A stretch of DNA of 64,000 nt, from NCBI RefSeq assembly GCF_000518265.1, contig NZ_JADG01000012.1, forward strand, positions 1-64,000, given 5' to 3'. Positions 41,421-50,390 of the stretch are shown here, piece by piece. A program made the position numbers and the translations under genes. Every line of letters starts with the position of its first letter. Position 1 is the first letter of the stretch. Below the pieces are notes generated by a model. That model made no database searches and had not been told where the DNA came from. It saw only the letters and a program-made list of their open reading frames with translations. This stretch comes from Actinomadura oligospora ATCC 43269 (lineage in GTDB: Bacteria; Actinomycetota; Actinomycetes; Streptosporangiales; Streptosporangiaceae).

Positions 41421-42497
41421 ATGACCGACCTTCCCGGCGACCGTCCGCTCCGCGTCATCCAGTGGGCGACCGGCGCGCTCGGGCGCAGCGCCATCCGGGC
41501 CGTGCTGGAGCGCCCGGACCTGGAGCTCGCCGGGGTCCGGGTGTTCGACCCCGCCAAGGACGGCATCGACGCGGGCACGCTCGCCGGACGCGGCCCGACC
41601 GGGGTGGCCGCCACCCTGTCCACCGAGGCCCTCCTCGACCTGGACGCCGACTGCGTCATCTACGCCCCGGCCCCCGGCGGCGCTCCGTTCGCCGACCTGG
41701 ACACCGTCCACGCGCTGCTGGCCTCGGGGAAGAACGTCATCGCGACCACCGGCTACGTCTACCCGCAGGCGCACGGGCAGGGCCTGGTGGACGCGTTGGA
41801 GGACTCGTGCGCGCGCGGCGGGTCGTCCCTGCACGGCTGCGGCGTCAACCCCGGCTTCATGTCGGACGTAATGCCGCTGCTGCTGTCCCGGCTGTCGCGG
41901 CAGGTCACGCACGTGTTCGCGCGCGAGTGCTCGGACTTCTCCGGGCATCCGTCCCCGCGGATGCTCCGCGACCTGGTCGGCCTCGGCCGGACCGAGGAGG
42001 AGTTCGGCGTGTTCCTGCGCCGGGCCCGCCCGGTGATGCGCACCCACTTCGGCGAGAGCCTGCACATGGTCGCCGCCGGGCTCGGCCTCGCGCCGCCCGA
42101 GGTGGACACCGACGTCGCCCACCGGGTCACCGGCGAGGACCTCGAGGCCGCCGCCGGGACCGTCCGCGCGGGCACGGTCGCGGCCGTCCGCTGGACGTTC
42201 AGCGCGATGGTCGGCGGACGTCCCGTCATCGGCCTGGAGACCGTCTACAAGGTCGGCCCGGACGTCGCGCCCGAGTGGGGACGGCCCGGCTACTCGGTGC
42301 GGGTCGAGGGCCGTCCGTCGATCACCCTCACCACCGGCGAGGACTGGGTCACCAACGGCATCGCCGCGGCGGCGGCGCACGCGGTGAACGCCGTCCCGGT
42401 CGTCTGCGCCGCGCCGGCGGGCGTCCGCACCTTCCTGGACCTGCCGCCGGTCCTCGGCCGCGCCTCGGTCCACCACATGGCCGACGTCAACCCCTGA
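41421..42497 (+). CDS. NAD(P)H-dependent amine-dehydrogenase-like protein (DapB-type N-terminus)
   Basis: 358 residues. The N-terminus LRVIQWATGALGRSAIRAVLE is a DapB-like Rossmann motif, followed by CVIYAPAPGG and HGCGVNPGFMSDVMPLLLS. It matches the 'dihydrodipicolinate reductase/2,4-diaminopentanoate dehydrogenase-like' family common in mycobacteria and actinomycetes, whose substrates are mostly unknown. ACGGAGGACAGGC gives a good ribosome site. True DapB function is unlikely at this length and with no DapB C-terminal signature. Confidence 0.72.
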   Translation: MTDLPGDRPLRVIQWATGALGRSAIRAVLERPDLELAGVRVFDPAKDGIDAGTLAGRGPTGVAATLSTEALLDLDADCVIYAPAPGGAPFADLDTVHALLASGKNVIATTGYVYPQAHGQGLVDALEDSCARGGSSLHGCGVNPGFMSDVMPLLLSRLSRQVTHVFARECSDFSGHPSPRMLRDLVGLGRTEEEFGVFLRRARPVMRTHFGESLHMVAAGLGLAPPEVDTDVAHRVTGEDLEAAAGTVRAGTVAAVRWTFSAMVGGRPVIGLETVYKVGPDVAPEWGRPGYSVRVEGRPSITLTTGEDWVTNGIAAAAAHAVNAVPVVCAAPAGVRTFLDLPPVLGRASVHHMADVNP

Positions 42498-42519
42498 GCG
42501 GGACGCCCGGCCGGGACGG

Positions 42520-43182
42520 TCAGCCCTGGACGGCCTTCTCCTCCTCGTGCTCGAGGCGCGCGGCGGTCTCCTCGGCGTCCTCCTGCTTCTTCTTGCGGAA
42601 GTGCCAGACCACCAGGGCGACGACCGCGATCACCGCGACGCCGATCGCCAGGCCCTGCCCGGCGAGCTTGGCGACGTGCTCGAACGCGGTCCCGGCGAAG
42701 TAGCCGCCGAGCGTGAAGGTCGCCACCCAGACGACGCCGCCGATGAAGTTGAACAGCAGGAACTTCGGATACGGCATCTTCGACATGCCGACGAGAGCGG
42801 GCATCAGCGCGCGCAGCAGCGCGGTGAAGCGTCCGATGAACACCGCCAGCCCGCCGCGCCTGCGGATCATGTCCTGGGTCTTGGACACCTTGCCCTCGTG
42901 CCGGCGCATGACCCGCGTCGTGAGCAGCCGGGGCCCGAGTCTCCGCCCGATCTCGTAGCCGACCGAGTCGCCGGTCACGGCCGCGACGACCGAGATCACC
43001 AGCAGCAGCGGCAGCGAGATCTTGTGCTGGCTGGCCAGGATGCCGCCGACCACGATCGCGGTCTCGCCCGGCAGGACGAACCCGAAGAACAGCGCCGCCT
43101 CGGCGAACACCAGCGCCGCGATCATCAGGTAGATGAGCGCGGGCGGCAGGCCGTCCGTCAAGGCTGTGAAGTTCTCGAGCAT
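42520..43182 (-). CDS. DedA-family membrane protein
   Basis: 220 residues with four to five hydrophobic segments and the VTT/SNARE-assoc core: FFGFVLPGETAIVVGGILAS, GDSVGYEIGRRLG, FIGRFTALLRALMPALVGMSKMPY and FNFIGGVVWVATFTLGGYFAG. The membrane-embedded acidic and Arg residues that DedA transporters need are present. These proteins flip lipid carriers such as undecaprenyl phosphate or phospholipids. The C-terminal tail is charged and helical. Confidence 0.9.
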   Translation of the reverse strand: MLENFTALTDGLPPALIYLMIAALVFAEAALFFGFVLPGETAIVVGGILASQHKISLPLLLVISVVAAVTGDSVGYEIGRRLGPRLLTTRVMRRHEGKVSKTQDMIRRRGGLAVFIGRFTALLRALMPALVGMSKMPYPKFLLFNFIGGVVWVATFTLGGYFAGTAFEHVAKLAGQGLAIGVAVIAVVALVVWHFRKKKQEDAEETAARLEHEEEKAVQG

Positions 43183-43339
43183 CCCGTCCCCCGCGGCAGG
43201 CGCTCCGCGCGGTTCGCGGTGCGTACGCCGTCATCGTAGCCAGCGGCCCGGTACCGCCGGATCCCTCTGAGGTCGCAGGGAAAGGCCCTACTTTGGAGGG
43301 GTCCGGGAAGGAATTCCGTCCACGGGAAGGATCACGGGC

Positions 43340-44335
43340 ATGAGCGCGCAGGAGAAGACGCAGGAGAACGCCCCGGGAACGGCGTCCGGCGGCGCCGCCC
43401 AGATGACGTCCGGCGTCCCGAAGGAACTGAAGGCCGGACGGTTCGTCCGGCAGCCGAACCGGTTCACCGGGCGGATCACCGCCGACGGGTCGAGCCCCTA
43501 TCCCGCCGAGGCCGGGCGGTACCGGCTGCTCGTGTCGTACGCCTGCCCGTGGGCGCACCGGAGCATGATCGTCCGCCGCCTACTCGGACTGGAGGACGTG
43601 ATCACGCTCGGCGTCGTGGACCCGATCCGGGACGAGCGCGGCTGGCGCTTCCCCGAGCCGGACCCGGTGACCGGCGCGACCTTCCTGTCCGAGCTGTACC
43701 TGGCCACCGACCCCGGCTACACCAGCAGCCGGTTCACCGTGCCCTGTGTCTGGGACACCACGACCGGACGGCTGGTGACCAACGACTTCCCGCACATCAC
43801 GACCATGTTCGAGACCGAGTTCGGCGCGTTCCACCGTCCGGACGCGCCGGACCTCTACCCGGAGAAGCTGCGCCCGGAGATCGACGAGGTGAACGACCTC
43901 GTCTACACGACCGTCAACAACGGCGTCTACATGGCCGGGTTCGCCCGCGCGCAGGACGCGTACGAGGAGGCCGTGGACGCCCTGTTCACGACCCTCGACC
44001 GCCTCGAGGAGCGCCTGGCGGGCCAGCGCTACCTGGTCGGGAACCGGCTGACCGAGGCCGACGTCCGGCTCTACACGACCCTCGCCCGCTTCGACGCCGT
44101 CTACCACGGCCACTTCAAGTGCAACCTGCGCCGGCTGGTCGACTATCCCAACCTGTGGGGGTACGCCCGGGACCTCTACTCCCGCCCCGAGTTCGCCGAT
44201 ACGACAGACTTCGACCAGATCAAGCGGCACTATTACGTGACGCACAAGTTCATAAATCCGTCCGGGATCGTCCCGAAAGGTCCGATCACCGACTGGACGG
44301 CGCCCCACGACCGCGCCCGGCTCGGCCCCGTGTGA
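43340..44335 (+). CDS. Glutathionyl-hydroquinone-reductase-like (Xi-class GST) protein
   Basis: 331 residues resembling YqjG/ECM4. The catalytic motif YACPWAHRSMIVRRLLGLED, then GWRFPEPDP, FTVPCVWD, TNDFPHITTMF, the helical domain LEERLAGQRYLVGNRLTEADVRLYTTLARFDAVYHGHFKCNLRRL and the end VTHKFINPSGIVPKGP are all diagnostic. Actinomycetes mainly use mycothiol, so the in vivo thiol is uncertain. The first 50 residues are low complexity. A TACTTT -10-like box (43289) is near. Confidence 0.88.
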   Translation: MSAQEKTQENAPGTASGGAAQMTSGVPKELKAGRFVRQPNRFTGRITADGSSPYPAEAGRYRLLVSYACPWAHRSMIVRRLLGLEDVITLGVVDPIRDERGWRFPEPDPVTGATFLSELYLATDPGYTSSRFTVPCVWDTTTGRLVTNDFPHITTMFETEFGAFHRPDAPDLYPEKLRPEIDEVNDLVYTTVNNGVYMAGFARAQDAYEEAVDALFTTLDRLEERLAGQRYLVGNRLTEADVRLYTTLARFDAVYHGHFKCNLRRLVDYPNLWGYARDLYSRPEFADTTDFDQIKRHYYVTHKFINPSGIVPKGPITDWTAPHDRARLGPV

Positions 44336-44498
44336 GCCGCTTCACCCCCTTCCACTTGAACACCTGCGTAAGCGTTGAGAAGTGACGTTCAGGTAGTGTT
44401 CAGGTTGGATCGCTAGGGTTGATGGCTTTCCGGGACGCACCCCGCGCGTCGGCCACCCGAACAGGCCCGGACCCGGGCCCGAAAGGCTTCCTCAGAAA

Positions 44499-45170
44499 AT
44501 GCGCAGCCCCTTCTTCAACAACATGGACCAGGGCGAGCCCCTCCCCGGCCACTTCGCGCTCCAGAACTCCAAGATGCTCCGCGTCCACCTCAACGGCGAC
44601 GTCATCGCCCGGCAAGGCGCGATGGTCGCCTTCCAGGGCCAGATGGACTTCGAGTACCAGGGGGCCGGCGGCGTCGGGAAGTTCCTCAAGAAGGCGCTGA
44701 CCGGCGAGGGCGCGCCGCTGATGCGGGCGAAGGGGCAGGGCCTGCTGTTCCTGGCGCACAACGCCGAGGACATCCATTTGTTCTACCTCGAGAACGAGCA
44801 GCTCACCGTGAACGGGGCCAACATCCTGGCCTACGACGCGCACATGCAGACCGACATCAAGAAGGTCCAGGGCGCGGGCATGATGTCGGGCGGCCTGTTC
44901 AACACCACGATCGGCGGCACCGGCTGGGTCGCCATCCACACCCACGGCGCCCCGGTCATGCTGGACGCCGGACGGGCCCCGACGTTCGCCGACGGCGACG
45001 CGGCCGTGGCCTGGAGCACCAGCCTCCAGGTCGGCATCAACCGCACCATGAAGGCCGGCGCGCTGATCGGCCGGGGCAGCGGCGAGGCCATGCAGATGGC
45101 CTTCCAGGGCCAGGGCTTCGTGCTCGTCCAGTCGAGCGAGGGCCCGACCGTCCCCGAGCACACCCACTGA
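44499..45170 (+). CDS. AIM24-family protein
   Basis: 223 residues of the AIM24/DUF124 beta-rich (TRAP-like) fold: LRVHLNGDVIARQGAMVAFQGQMDFEY, GEGAPLMRAKGQGLLFLAH, MMSGGLFNTTIGGTGWVAIHTHG and the end MAFQGQGFVLVQSSEG. The family is widespread; in yeast a member maintains mitochondrial membrane organisation, and its bacterial role is unknown. No strong ribosome site precedes the ATG. Direct repeats GTTCAGGT (44390s and 44400s) lie in the promoter gap. Confidence 0.87.
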   Translation: MRSPFFNNMDQGEPLPGHFALQNSKMLRVHLNGDVIARQGAMVAFQGQMDFEYQGAGGVGKFLKKALTGEGAPLMRAKGQGLLFLAHNAEDIHLFYLENEQLTVNGANILAYDAHMQTDIKKVQGAGMMSGGLFNTTIGGTGWVAIHTHGAPVMLDAGRAPTFADGDAAVAWSTSLQVGINRTMKAGALIGRGSGEAMQMAFQGQGFVLVQSSEGPTVPEHTH

Positions 45171-45231
45171 TCCACTCCGGAACACGTGGGACACCCGGGA
45201 CACCGGGACATTCGGAGCACGGCTCCACCCG

Positions 45232-45263
45232 AACGGCCCGGCGCGACCCCGCGCCGGGCCGTT
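45232..45263 (+). terminator. Intrinsic terminator after the AIM24 gene
   Basis: Perfect 14-base stem: AACGGCCCGGCGCG (45232-45245) with CGCGCCGGGCCGTT (45250-45263), four-base loop, followed by TCCC. It is the strongest hairpin in the window. Confidence 0.8.
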
Positions 45264-45384
45264 TCCCGTCGAATCCGGGGGCGCGTTCCGCCGGGCCGGG
45301 TCCGTTCCGGTGAGACGGTCGCCACATCGGCGGGCCATACGGTCGCGCCTGTGGCGTACGTCGCCGATTCAACCCCCGAGATTT

Positions 45385-45408
45385 GGGCAAAATCTATGGT
45401 TTTGGCCC
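45385..45408. promoter_or_regulatory. GGGCAAAA...TTTTGGCCC dyad upstream of kgd
   Basis: GGGCAAAA (45385-45392) and TTTTGGCCC (45400-45408) are near-inverted repeats about a seven-base AT-rich centre, roughly 110 bases before the kgd start. It is conspicuously AT-rich for this genome. It could be a regulator site for the TCA-cycle gene. The 346-base gap holds nothing else recognisable besides the terminator. Confidence 0.4.
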
Positions 45409-45516
45409 GTGTCCGTTGGGGGTAGCCGGGCGCTGGCATGGCGGGGGCCCAAGTGCGAGTAGCCTTGACTCGTCTCAGAACTCACCTGCGAGCTGCGGAA
45501 GAGGGCGATCTCCGCC

Positions 45517-48500
45517 GTGTCGACAGAGTCAGCGCAATCCAGTGCCGACCCCAAGACCACAGACTTCGGTGCCAACGAATGGCTGGTCGACGAGCTGTAC
45601 CAGAAGTACCTCGAAGACCCCAACTCCGTTGACGAGGCGTGGTGGAATTTCTTCGCGGACTACCAGCCGGGCTCCCGGCCGGCCGCGACACCCCCGGTGA
45701 CCACGGCCCCGGCGGCCCCCGGCGTGCCTTCGGCGCCGCCGACGCCGGCCCCCGCGCCGAAGGCCCCGGCCAGCGCTGACGCCAAGAAGGCCGCCAAGCC
45801 CGCCGGCCCGCCCGTCCCCGCGGGCGAGCAGGAGAAGCTGCGCGGCGTGGCGGCGCGCACGGCGCAGAACATGGACCTGAGCCTGTCGGTTCCGACGGCC
45901 ACGTCCGTGCGCGCGGTGCCCGCCAAGCTGTTGATCGACAACCGCATCGTCATCAACAACCACCTGAAGCGCGGGCGCGGCGGCAAGGTCTCGTTCACCC
46001 ACCTCATCGGGTTCGCCATCGTCAGGGCGATGGCCGCGATGCCGGAGATGAACCACGCCTACGCCGAGGTCGACGGCAAGCCGACCCTGGTCAAGCCGGA
46101 GCACGTGAACTTCGGCCTGGCGATCGACCTGCAGAAGCCGGACGGTTCCCGCCAGCTGGTCGTCCCGTCGGTCAAGGCCGCCGAGACCCTCGACTTCCGC
46201 CAGTTCTGGGCGGCCTACGAGGAGATCGTCCGCAAGGCGCGCGGCAACAAGCTGACGCTGGACGACTTCCAGGGCACCACGATCTCGCTGACCAACCCCG
46301 GCACGATCGGCACGGTCCACTCCGTGCCGCGGCTGATGCCGGGCCAGGGCACGATCATCGGCGTCGGGGCCATGGAGTACCCGGCCGAGTTCTCCGGCGC
46401 GTCCGAGGAGACCCTCGCGCGCATGGGGATCAGCAAGGTCATGACCCTGACCTCGACCTACGACCACCGGATCATCCAGGGCGCGCAGTCCGGCGACTTC
46501 CTCCGCCGGATCAACCAGCTGCTCCTGGGCGAGGACGGCTTCTACGACGAGATCTTCGCCGCGCTGCGCATCCCGTACGAGCCGGTGCGCTGGGTGAAGG
46601 ACATCTCGGCCACGCACGAGGAGGACGTCGCCAAGGTCGCGCGCGTCCACGAGCTGATCCACGCCTACCGGGTCCGCGGCCACCTCATGGCCGACACCGA
46701 CCCGCTGGAGTACACCCAGCGCCGCCACCCCGACCTCGACATCCTCCAGCACGGCCTGACGCTGTGGGACCTGGAGCGCGAGTTCGCGACCGGCGGGTTC
46801 GGCGGCAAGCCGACCATGAAGCTGCGCGACATCCTCGGCGTGCTGCGCATGGCCTACTGCCGGACGATCGGCATCGAGTACATGCACATCCAGGACCCCG
46901 AGGAGCGCGCCTGGATCCAGGCCCGCGTCGAGGTCCCGCACGACAAGCCGAACCGCGAGGAGCAGCTGCACATCCTGCGGCGGCTGAACAGCGCCGAGGC
47001 GTTCGAGACCTTCCTGCAGACCAAGTACGTCGGGCAGAAGCGGTTCTCGCTCGAGGGCGGCGAGTCGCTGATCCCGCTGCTCGACTCGGTGATCTCCGCC
47101 GCGGCGACCGACTCGCTGGACGAGGTCGTCGTCGGCATGGCGCACCGCGGCCGGCTGAACGTGCTCGCCAACATCATCGGCAAGTCCTACGGCCAGATCT
47201 TCGGCGAGTTCGAGGGCAACCTCGACCCGCGCTCGGCGCAGGGCTCCGGCGACGTCAAGTACCACCTGGGCGCGCAGGGCGACTTCACCGGCGCCGACGG
47301 CTCCACCATCCACACCGAGCTGGTCGCCAACCCGTCCCACCTGGAGACGGTCGACCCGGTGCTGGAGGGCGTCGTCCGCGCCAAGCAGGACCTGCTGGAC
47401 GTCGGCGAGGCCGGCTTCACGATCCTGCCGATCCTCATCCACGGCGACGCCGCGTTCGCCGGGCAGGGCGTGGTCGCCGAGACCCTGAACCTGTCCCAGC
47501 TGCGCGGCTACCGCACCGGCGGCACCGTGCACGTGGTGGTCAACAACCAGGTCGGCTTCACCACCGCGCCGGAGTACTCGCGGTCCAGCGTGTACGCCAC
47601 CGACGTGGCCCGGATGATCCAGGCGCCGATCTTCCACGTGAACGGCGACGACCCCGAGGCGTGCGCCCGGGTGGCGAGGCTCGCGTTCGAGTACCGCCAG
47701 ACGTTCAAGAAGGACGTCGTCATCGACATGATCTGCTACCGGCGCCGGGGCCACAACGAGTCGGACAACCCCTCGTTCACCCAGCCGCTGATGTACGACC
47801 TGATCGACGCCAAGCGGTCGGTGCGCAAGCTCTACACCGAGGCGCTGATCGGCCGCGGCGACATCACGGTCGAGGAGGCCGAGGCCGCGCTGCGCGACTA
47901 CCAGGAGCAGCTGGAGCGCGCGTTCACCGAGACCCGCGAGGCGGCCAAGAAGCCGCTCGAGCCGGGCGCGGTGGTCAAGCCGGACGTCGAGGAGATCATC
48001 CCGATCGACCACGGCGCGGCGGGCTCGGCGGTCAGCCCCGAGACCGTCAAGCGGCTGATCACCTCCCAGGTGAGCCTGCCGGACGGCTTCTCGGTGCACC
48101 CGCGCCTGCAGCCGATCCTGCAGCGCCGCGTGCAGGCGGTCGACGACAACGCGTTCGACTGGGCGACCGGCGAGCTGATGGCCTTCGGGTCCCTGCTCAT
48201 CGACGGCCACCCGGTCCGCCTCGTCGGCCAGGACTCCCGCCGCGGCACCTTCGGCCAGCGGCACGCGGTGCTGGTCGACCGCAAGACCGGCGCGGAGCAC
48301 ACGCCGCTCAAGCAGTTCGGCCAGGGCACCTCGAAGTTCTACGTGCACGACTCGCTGCTCAGCGAGTACGCGGCCATGGGCTTCGAGTACGGCTACTCCA
48401 TGACCCGCCCGAACGCGCTGGTCGCGTGGGAGGCCCAGTTCGGCGACTTCGCCAACGGCGCCCAGTCGGTCGTGGACGAGTACATCTCGTCCGGCGAGCA

Positions 48501-49185
48501 GAAGTGGGGCCAGCGCTCCGCGGTCGTCCTGCTGCTGCCGCACGGCTACGAGGGCCAGGGGCCGGACCACTCGTCCGCGCGCATCGAGCGCTACCTGCAG
48601 ATGTGCGCGCAGGACAACATGACGGTCGCCTACCCGACCACCCCGGCGAACTACTTCCACCTGCTGCGCTGGCAGGTGCTGTCCAGCCGGGGCAAGCCGC
48701 TCATCGTGTTCACGCCGAAGTCGCTGCTGCGGCTGAAGGCGGCCACGTCCGCGGTGTCGGACATCACCGAGGGCGCGTTCCAGCCGGTCATCCCCGAGGT
48801 CAACGACGGGATCGACCCGAAGGGCGTCAAGCGGGTCCTGCTCACCACGGGCAAGATCTACTACGACGTGGTGGCGCAGCGCGACAAGCTGGGCCGCACC
48901 GACACGGCGGTCGTCCGGGTCGAGCGGCTGTACCCGGCCCCGGCCGAGGAGATCAAGGCCGAGCTCGCCAAGTACCCCGCGGGCGTCGAGGTGGTCTTCG
49001 TGCAGGACGAGCCGGCGAACATGGGCGCCTGGCCGTTCATGGCGCTGAAGCTGCCGCACCTGATCGACGGGCTGAGGATGAAGCGGGTCTCGCGCCCGGC
49101 GTCGTCCTCCCCGGCGGTCGGCTCGGCCAAGCTGCACCAGGCCGAGCAGGAGGCGCTGCTCGGCCGGCTGTTCGGCGACAAGTAA
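45517..49185 (+). CDS. kgd: Multifunctional 2-oxoglutarate decarboxylase/dehydrogenase Kgd (OdhA)
   Basis: 1222 residues, the actinobacterial fusion of E1 and an E2-like acyltransferase. In order: the NEWLVDELYQKYLEDP helix; a Pro/Ala linker (about 50-100); an E2 catalytic domain without a lipoyl domain, with its catalytic His in TYDHRIIQGAQSG (about residue 316); then the ThDP-dependent E1 with GMAHRGRLNVLAN, GDAAFAGQGVVAETLNLS (ThDP/Mg site), RRRGHNESDNPSFTQP, GQDSRRGTFGQRHAVL and HGYEGQGPDHSSARIERYLQ. It carries carbon through the TCA cycle at 2-oxoglutarate, where GarA/OdhI-type control is expected. The GTG start is conventional; I see only a weak ribosome site. Confidence 0.96.
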   Translation: MSTESAQSSADPKTTDFGANEWLVDELYQKYLEDPNSVDEAWWNFFADYQPGSRPAATPPVTTAPAAPGVPSAPPTPAPAPKAPASADAKKAAKPAGPPVPAGEQEKLRGVAARTAQNMDLSLSVPTATSVRAVPAKLLIDNRIVINNHLKRGRGGKVSFTHLIGFAIVRAMAAMPEMNHAYAEVDGKPTLVKPEHVNFGLAIDLQKPDGSRQLVVPSVKAAETLDFRQFWAAYEEIVRKARGNKLTLDDFQGTTISLTNPGTIGTVHSVPRLMPGQGTIIGVGAMEYPAEFSGASEETLARMGISKVMTLTSTYDHRIIQGAQSGDFLRRINQLLLGEDGFYDEIFAALRIPYEPVRWVKDISATHEEDVAKVARVHELIHAYRVRGHLMADTDPLEYTQRRHPDLDILQHGLTLWDLEREFATGGFGGKPTMKLRDILGVLRMAYCRTIGIEYMHIQDPEERAWIQARVEVPHDKPNREEQLHILRRLNSAEAFETFLQTKYVGQKRFSLEGGESLIPLLDSVISAAATDSLDEVVVGMAHRGRLNVLANIIGKSYGQIFGEFEGNLDPRSAQGSGDVKYHLGAQGDFTGADGSTIHTELVANPSHLETVDPVLEGVVRAKQDLLDVGEAGFTILPILIHGDAAFAGQGVVAETLNLSQLRGYRTGGTVHVVVNNQVGFTTAPEYSRSSVYATDVARMIQAPIFHVNGDDPEACARVARLAFEYRQTFKKDVVIDMICYRRRGHNESDNPSFTQPLMYDLIDAKRSVRKLYTEALIGRGDITVEEAEAALRDYQEQLERAFTETREAAKKPLEPGAVVKPDVEEIIPIDHGAAGSAVSPETVKRLITSQVSLPDGFSVHPRLQPILQRRVQAVDDNAFDWATGELMAFGSLLIDGHPVRLVGQDSRRGTFGQRHAVLVDRKTGAEHTPLKQFGQGTSKFYVHDSLLSEYAAMGFEYGYSMTRPNALVAWEAQFGDFANGAQSVVDEYISSGEQKWGQRSAVVLLLPHGYEGQGPDHSSARIERYLQMCAQDNMTVAYPTTPANYFHLLRWQVLSSRGKPLIVFTPKSLLRLKAATSAVSDITEGAFQPVIPEVNDGIDPKGVKRVLLTTGKIYYDVVAQRDKLGRTDTAVVRVERLYPAPAEEIKAELAKYPAGVEVVFVQDEPANMGAWPFMALKLPHLIDGLRMKRVSRPASSSPAVGSAKLHQAEQEALLGRLFGDK

Positions 49186-49205
49186 GCGAGAGAGAACGGC
49201 ACGAC

Positions 49206-49240
49206 GAGGGGGTCCCGGCGCGGTGCGCCGGGGCCCCCTC
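49206..49240 (+). terminator. Strong hairpin between kgd and the DUF6104 gene
   Basis: Sixteen-base arms (49206-49221 and 49225-49240, GAGGGGGTCCCGGCGC against GCGCCGGGGCCCCCTC) with one G-U pair and a three-base loop. There is no T-tract, so it may terminate or attenuate readthrough into the small downstream gene. Confidence 0.7.
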
Positions 49241-49260
49241 CCGTGTCGGGACGGAGGATC

Positions 49261-49449
49261 ATGTACTTCACCGATCGGGGCATCGAGGAGCTGGCGGAGC
49301 GGCGCGGCGAGGAGTCGGTGAGCTTCCACTGGCTGGCCGAGCGGCTGCGCGAGTTCGTGGACCTGAACCCCGAGTTCGAGACGCCGGTCGAGCGCCTGGC
49401 CACCTGGATGGCCCGGCTGGACGATGACGACGACCTCGACGACGAGTGA
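49261..49449 (+). CDS. DUF6104-family small acidic protein
   Basis: 62 residues: MYFTDRGIEELAERRGEE, FHWLAERLREFVDLNPEFE, then TWMARLDDDDDLDDE. This small protein is commonly found just downstream of kgd in actinomycetes and is known only as DUF6104. GGAGGATC directly precedes the ATG. An acidic C-terminal tail and helical body suggest a protein-binding partner, possibly of Kgd, but this is inference from position. Confidence 0.85.
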   Translation: MYFTDRGIEELAERRGEESVSFHWLAERLREFVDLNPEFETPVERLATWMARLDDDDDLDDE

Positions 49450-49502
49450 CCCCGGGCCGGGCCCCGCCTACCCGGCCGACCTGGCCGAAAACGCGATACA
49501 TC

Positions 49503-49530
49503 TTGACTTTCCGCCGACGCGACATATCGT
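49503..49530 (+). promoter_or_regulatory. Promoter of the DUF4097-PadR operon with flanking dyad
   Basis: -35 TTGACT (49503-49508) and -10 TATCGT (49525-49530) are 16 bases apart, close to a consensus housekeeping promoter. CGATAcAT on the left (about 49494) and ATATCG on the right (49524-49529) form an imperfect inverted repeat around it, a plausible autoregulatory site for the PadR protein of this operon. Confidence 0.6.
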
Positions 49531-49573
49531 GTTGTGCCGTAGGGTGGTCACTCGGACGGAGGGTTGAGGCGCG

Positions 49574-50380
49574 ATGTCGCGGTGGACGATCGACGAACCG
49601 GCCACGCTGGAGTTCGACGGGGTGGTGGCGCTGCGCGTCACGCTGATCGCGGGCAGCGTCTCGGTGGTCGCCGGGAGCGGGCGCCCGTCGGTGCACGTGT
49701 CCGGCGTCGAGGGGCCGCCGCTGCAGATCGCGCACGACGCCGGGATGCTGGCGATCACGCACGAGAAGCTGATCGAGGGCGTCCTGAGCTGGCTGCGGAC
49801 GCAGAAGGCGAGCGCGGTCGTCACCGTGACCGTCCCGCCGGACTGCCCGGTCAGCCTCAACCTGGTCTCGGCGGAGGCCGTGGTCACCGGCGTCACCGCC
49901 AAGACGACCGTCCGCACCGCCACCGGCGGCGTGACGCTGCACGACGTGATCGGCGACATCGAGGCGAACACGGTCGCGGGCAACGTCGAGGCGCAGGGTC
50001 TGGACGGCCGGGTCACGTTCGTCTCGGCGTCCGGCGAGCTGGCCCTGGCGGGCGGCTCGGTCGACCGGCTGTCCGCCCGCTCGATCAGCGGCCGGATCTC
50101 CGCCGACGTCGACCTGCCCGGCGACGGCCGGGCCGAGATCCAGACCGTGTCGGCCGACGTGGCCGTCCGGCTGCCCGAGCACGCCTCGACCCGGGTGCAG
50201 CTCAGCTCCGGCACCGGACGCGTCGAGGCGTCCTTCCCGGAACTGGCCCTCAAGGACCGCGCCATCGCGCGCACACTGTCGGGGACGCTGGGCGACGGCT
50301 CGGCGAACCTGACCGTGAACACCATCTCCGGCACCGTGACGCTGCTGTCCCGGCCCGCCCACGACGCCCTGGAAGACTGA
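49574..50380 (+). CDS. DUF4097-family beta-helix protein
   Basis: 268 residues composed of short repeated beta strands (VRTATGGVTLHDVIGDIEANTVAGNVEAQGLDG, then LSARSISGRISADVDLPG), the DUF4097/DUF4098 pattern predicted to form a beta-solenoid. No signal peptide is seen, so it is probably cytoplasmic or peripheral. It is followed ten bases later by a PadR regulator. In actinomycetes this two-gene unit is common, and the DUF4097 protein may be a partner or target of the regulator. Function unknown. Confidence 0.85.
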   Translation: MSRWTIDEPATLEFDGVVALRVTLIAGSVSVVAGSGRPSVHVSGVEGPPLQIAHDAGMLAITHEKLIEGVLSWLRTQKASAVVTVTVPPDCPVSLNLVSAEAVVTGVTAKTTVRTATGGVTLHDVIGDIEANTVAGNVEAQGLDGRVTFVSASGELALAGGSVDRLSARSISGRISADVDLPGDGRAEIQTVSADVAVRLPEHASTRVQLSSGTGRVEASFPELALKDRAIARTLSGTLGDGSANLTVNTISGTVTLLSRPAHDALED

Positions 50381-50390
50381 AGGAGTCGAG

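Noticed and set aside
46764..49427. Long frames on both strands inside kgd
   Set aside because: They are shadows of the fully conserved Kgd reading frame.
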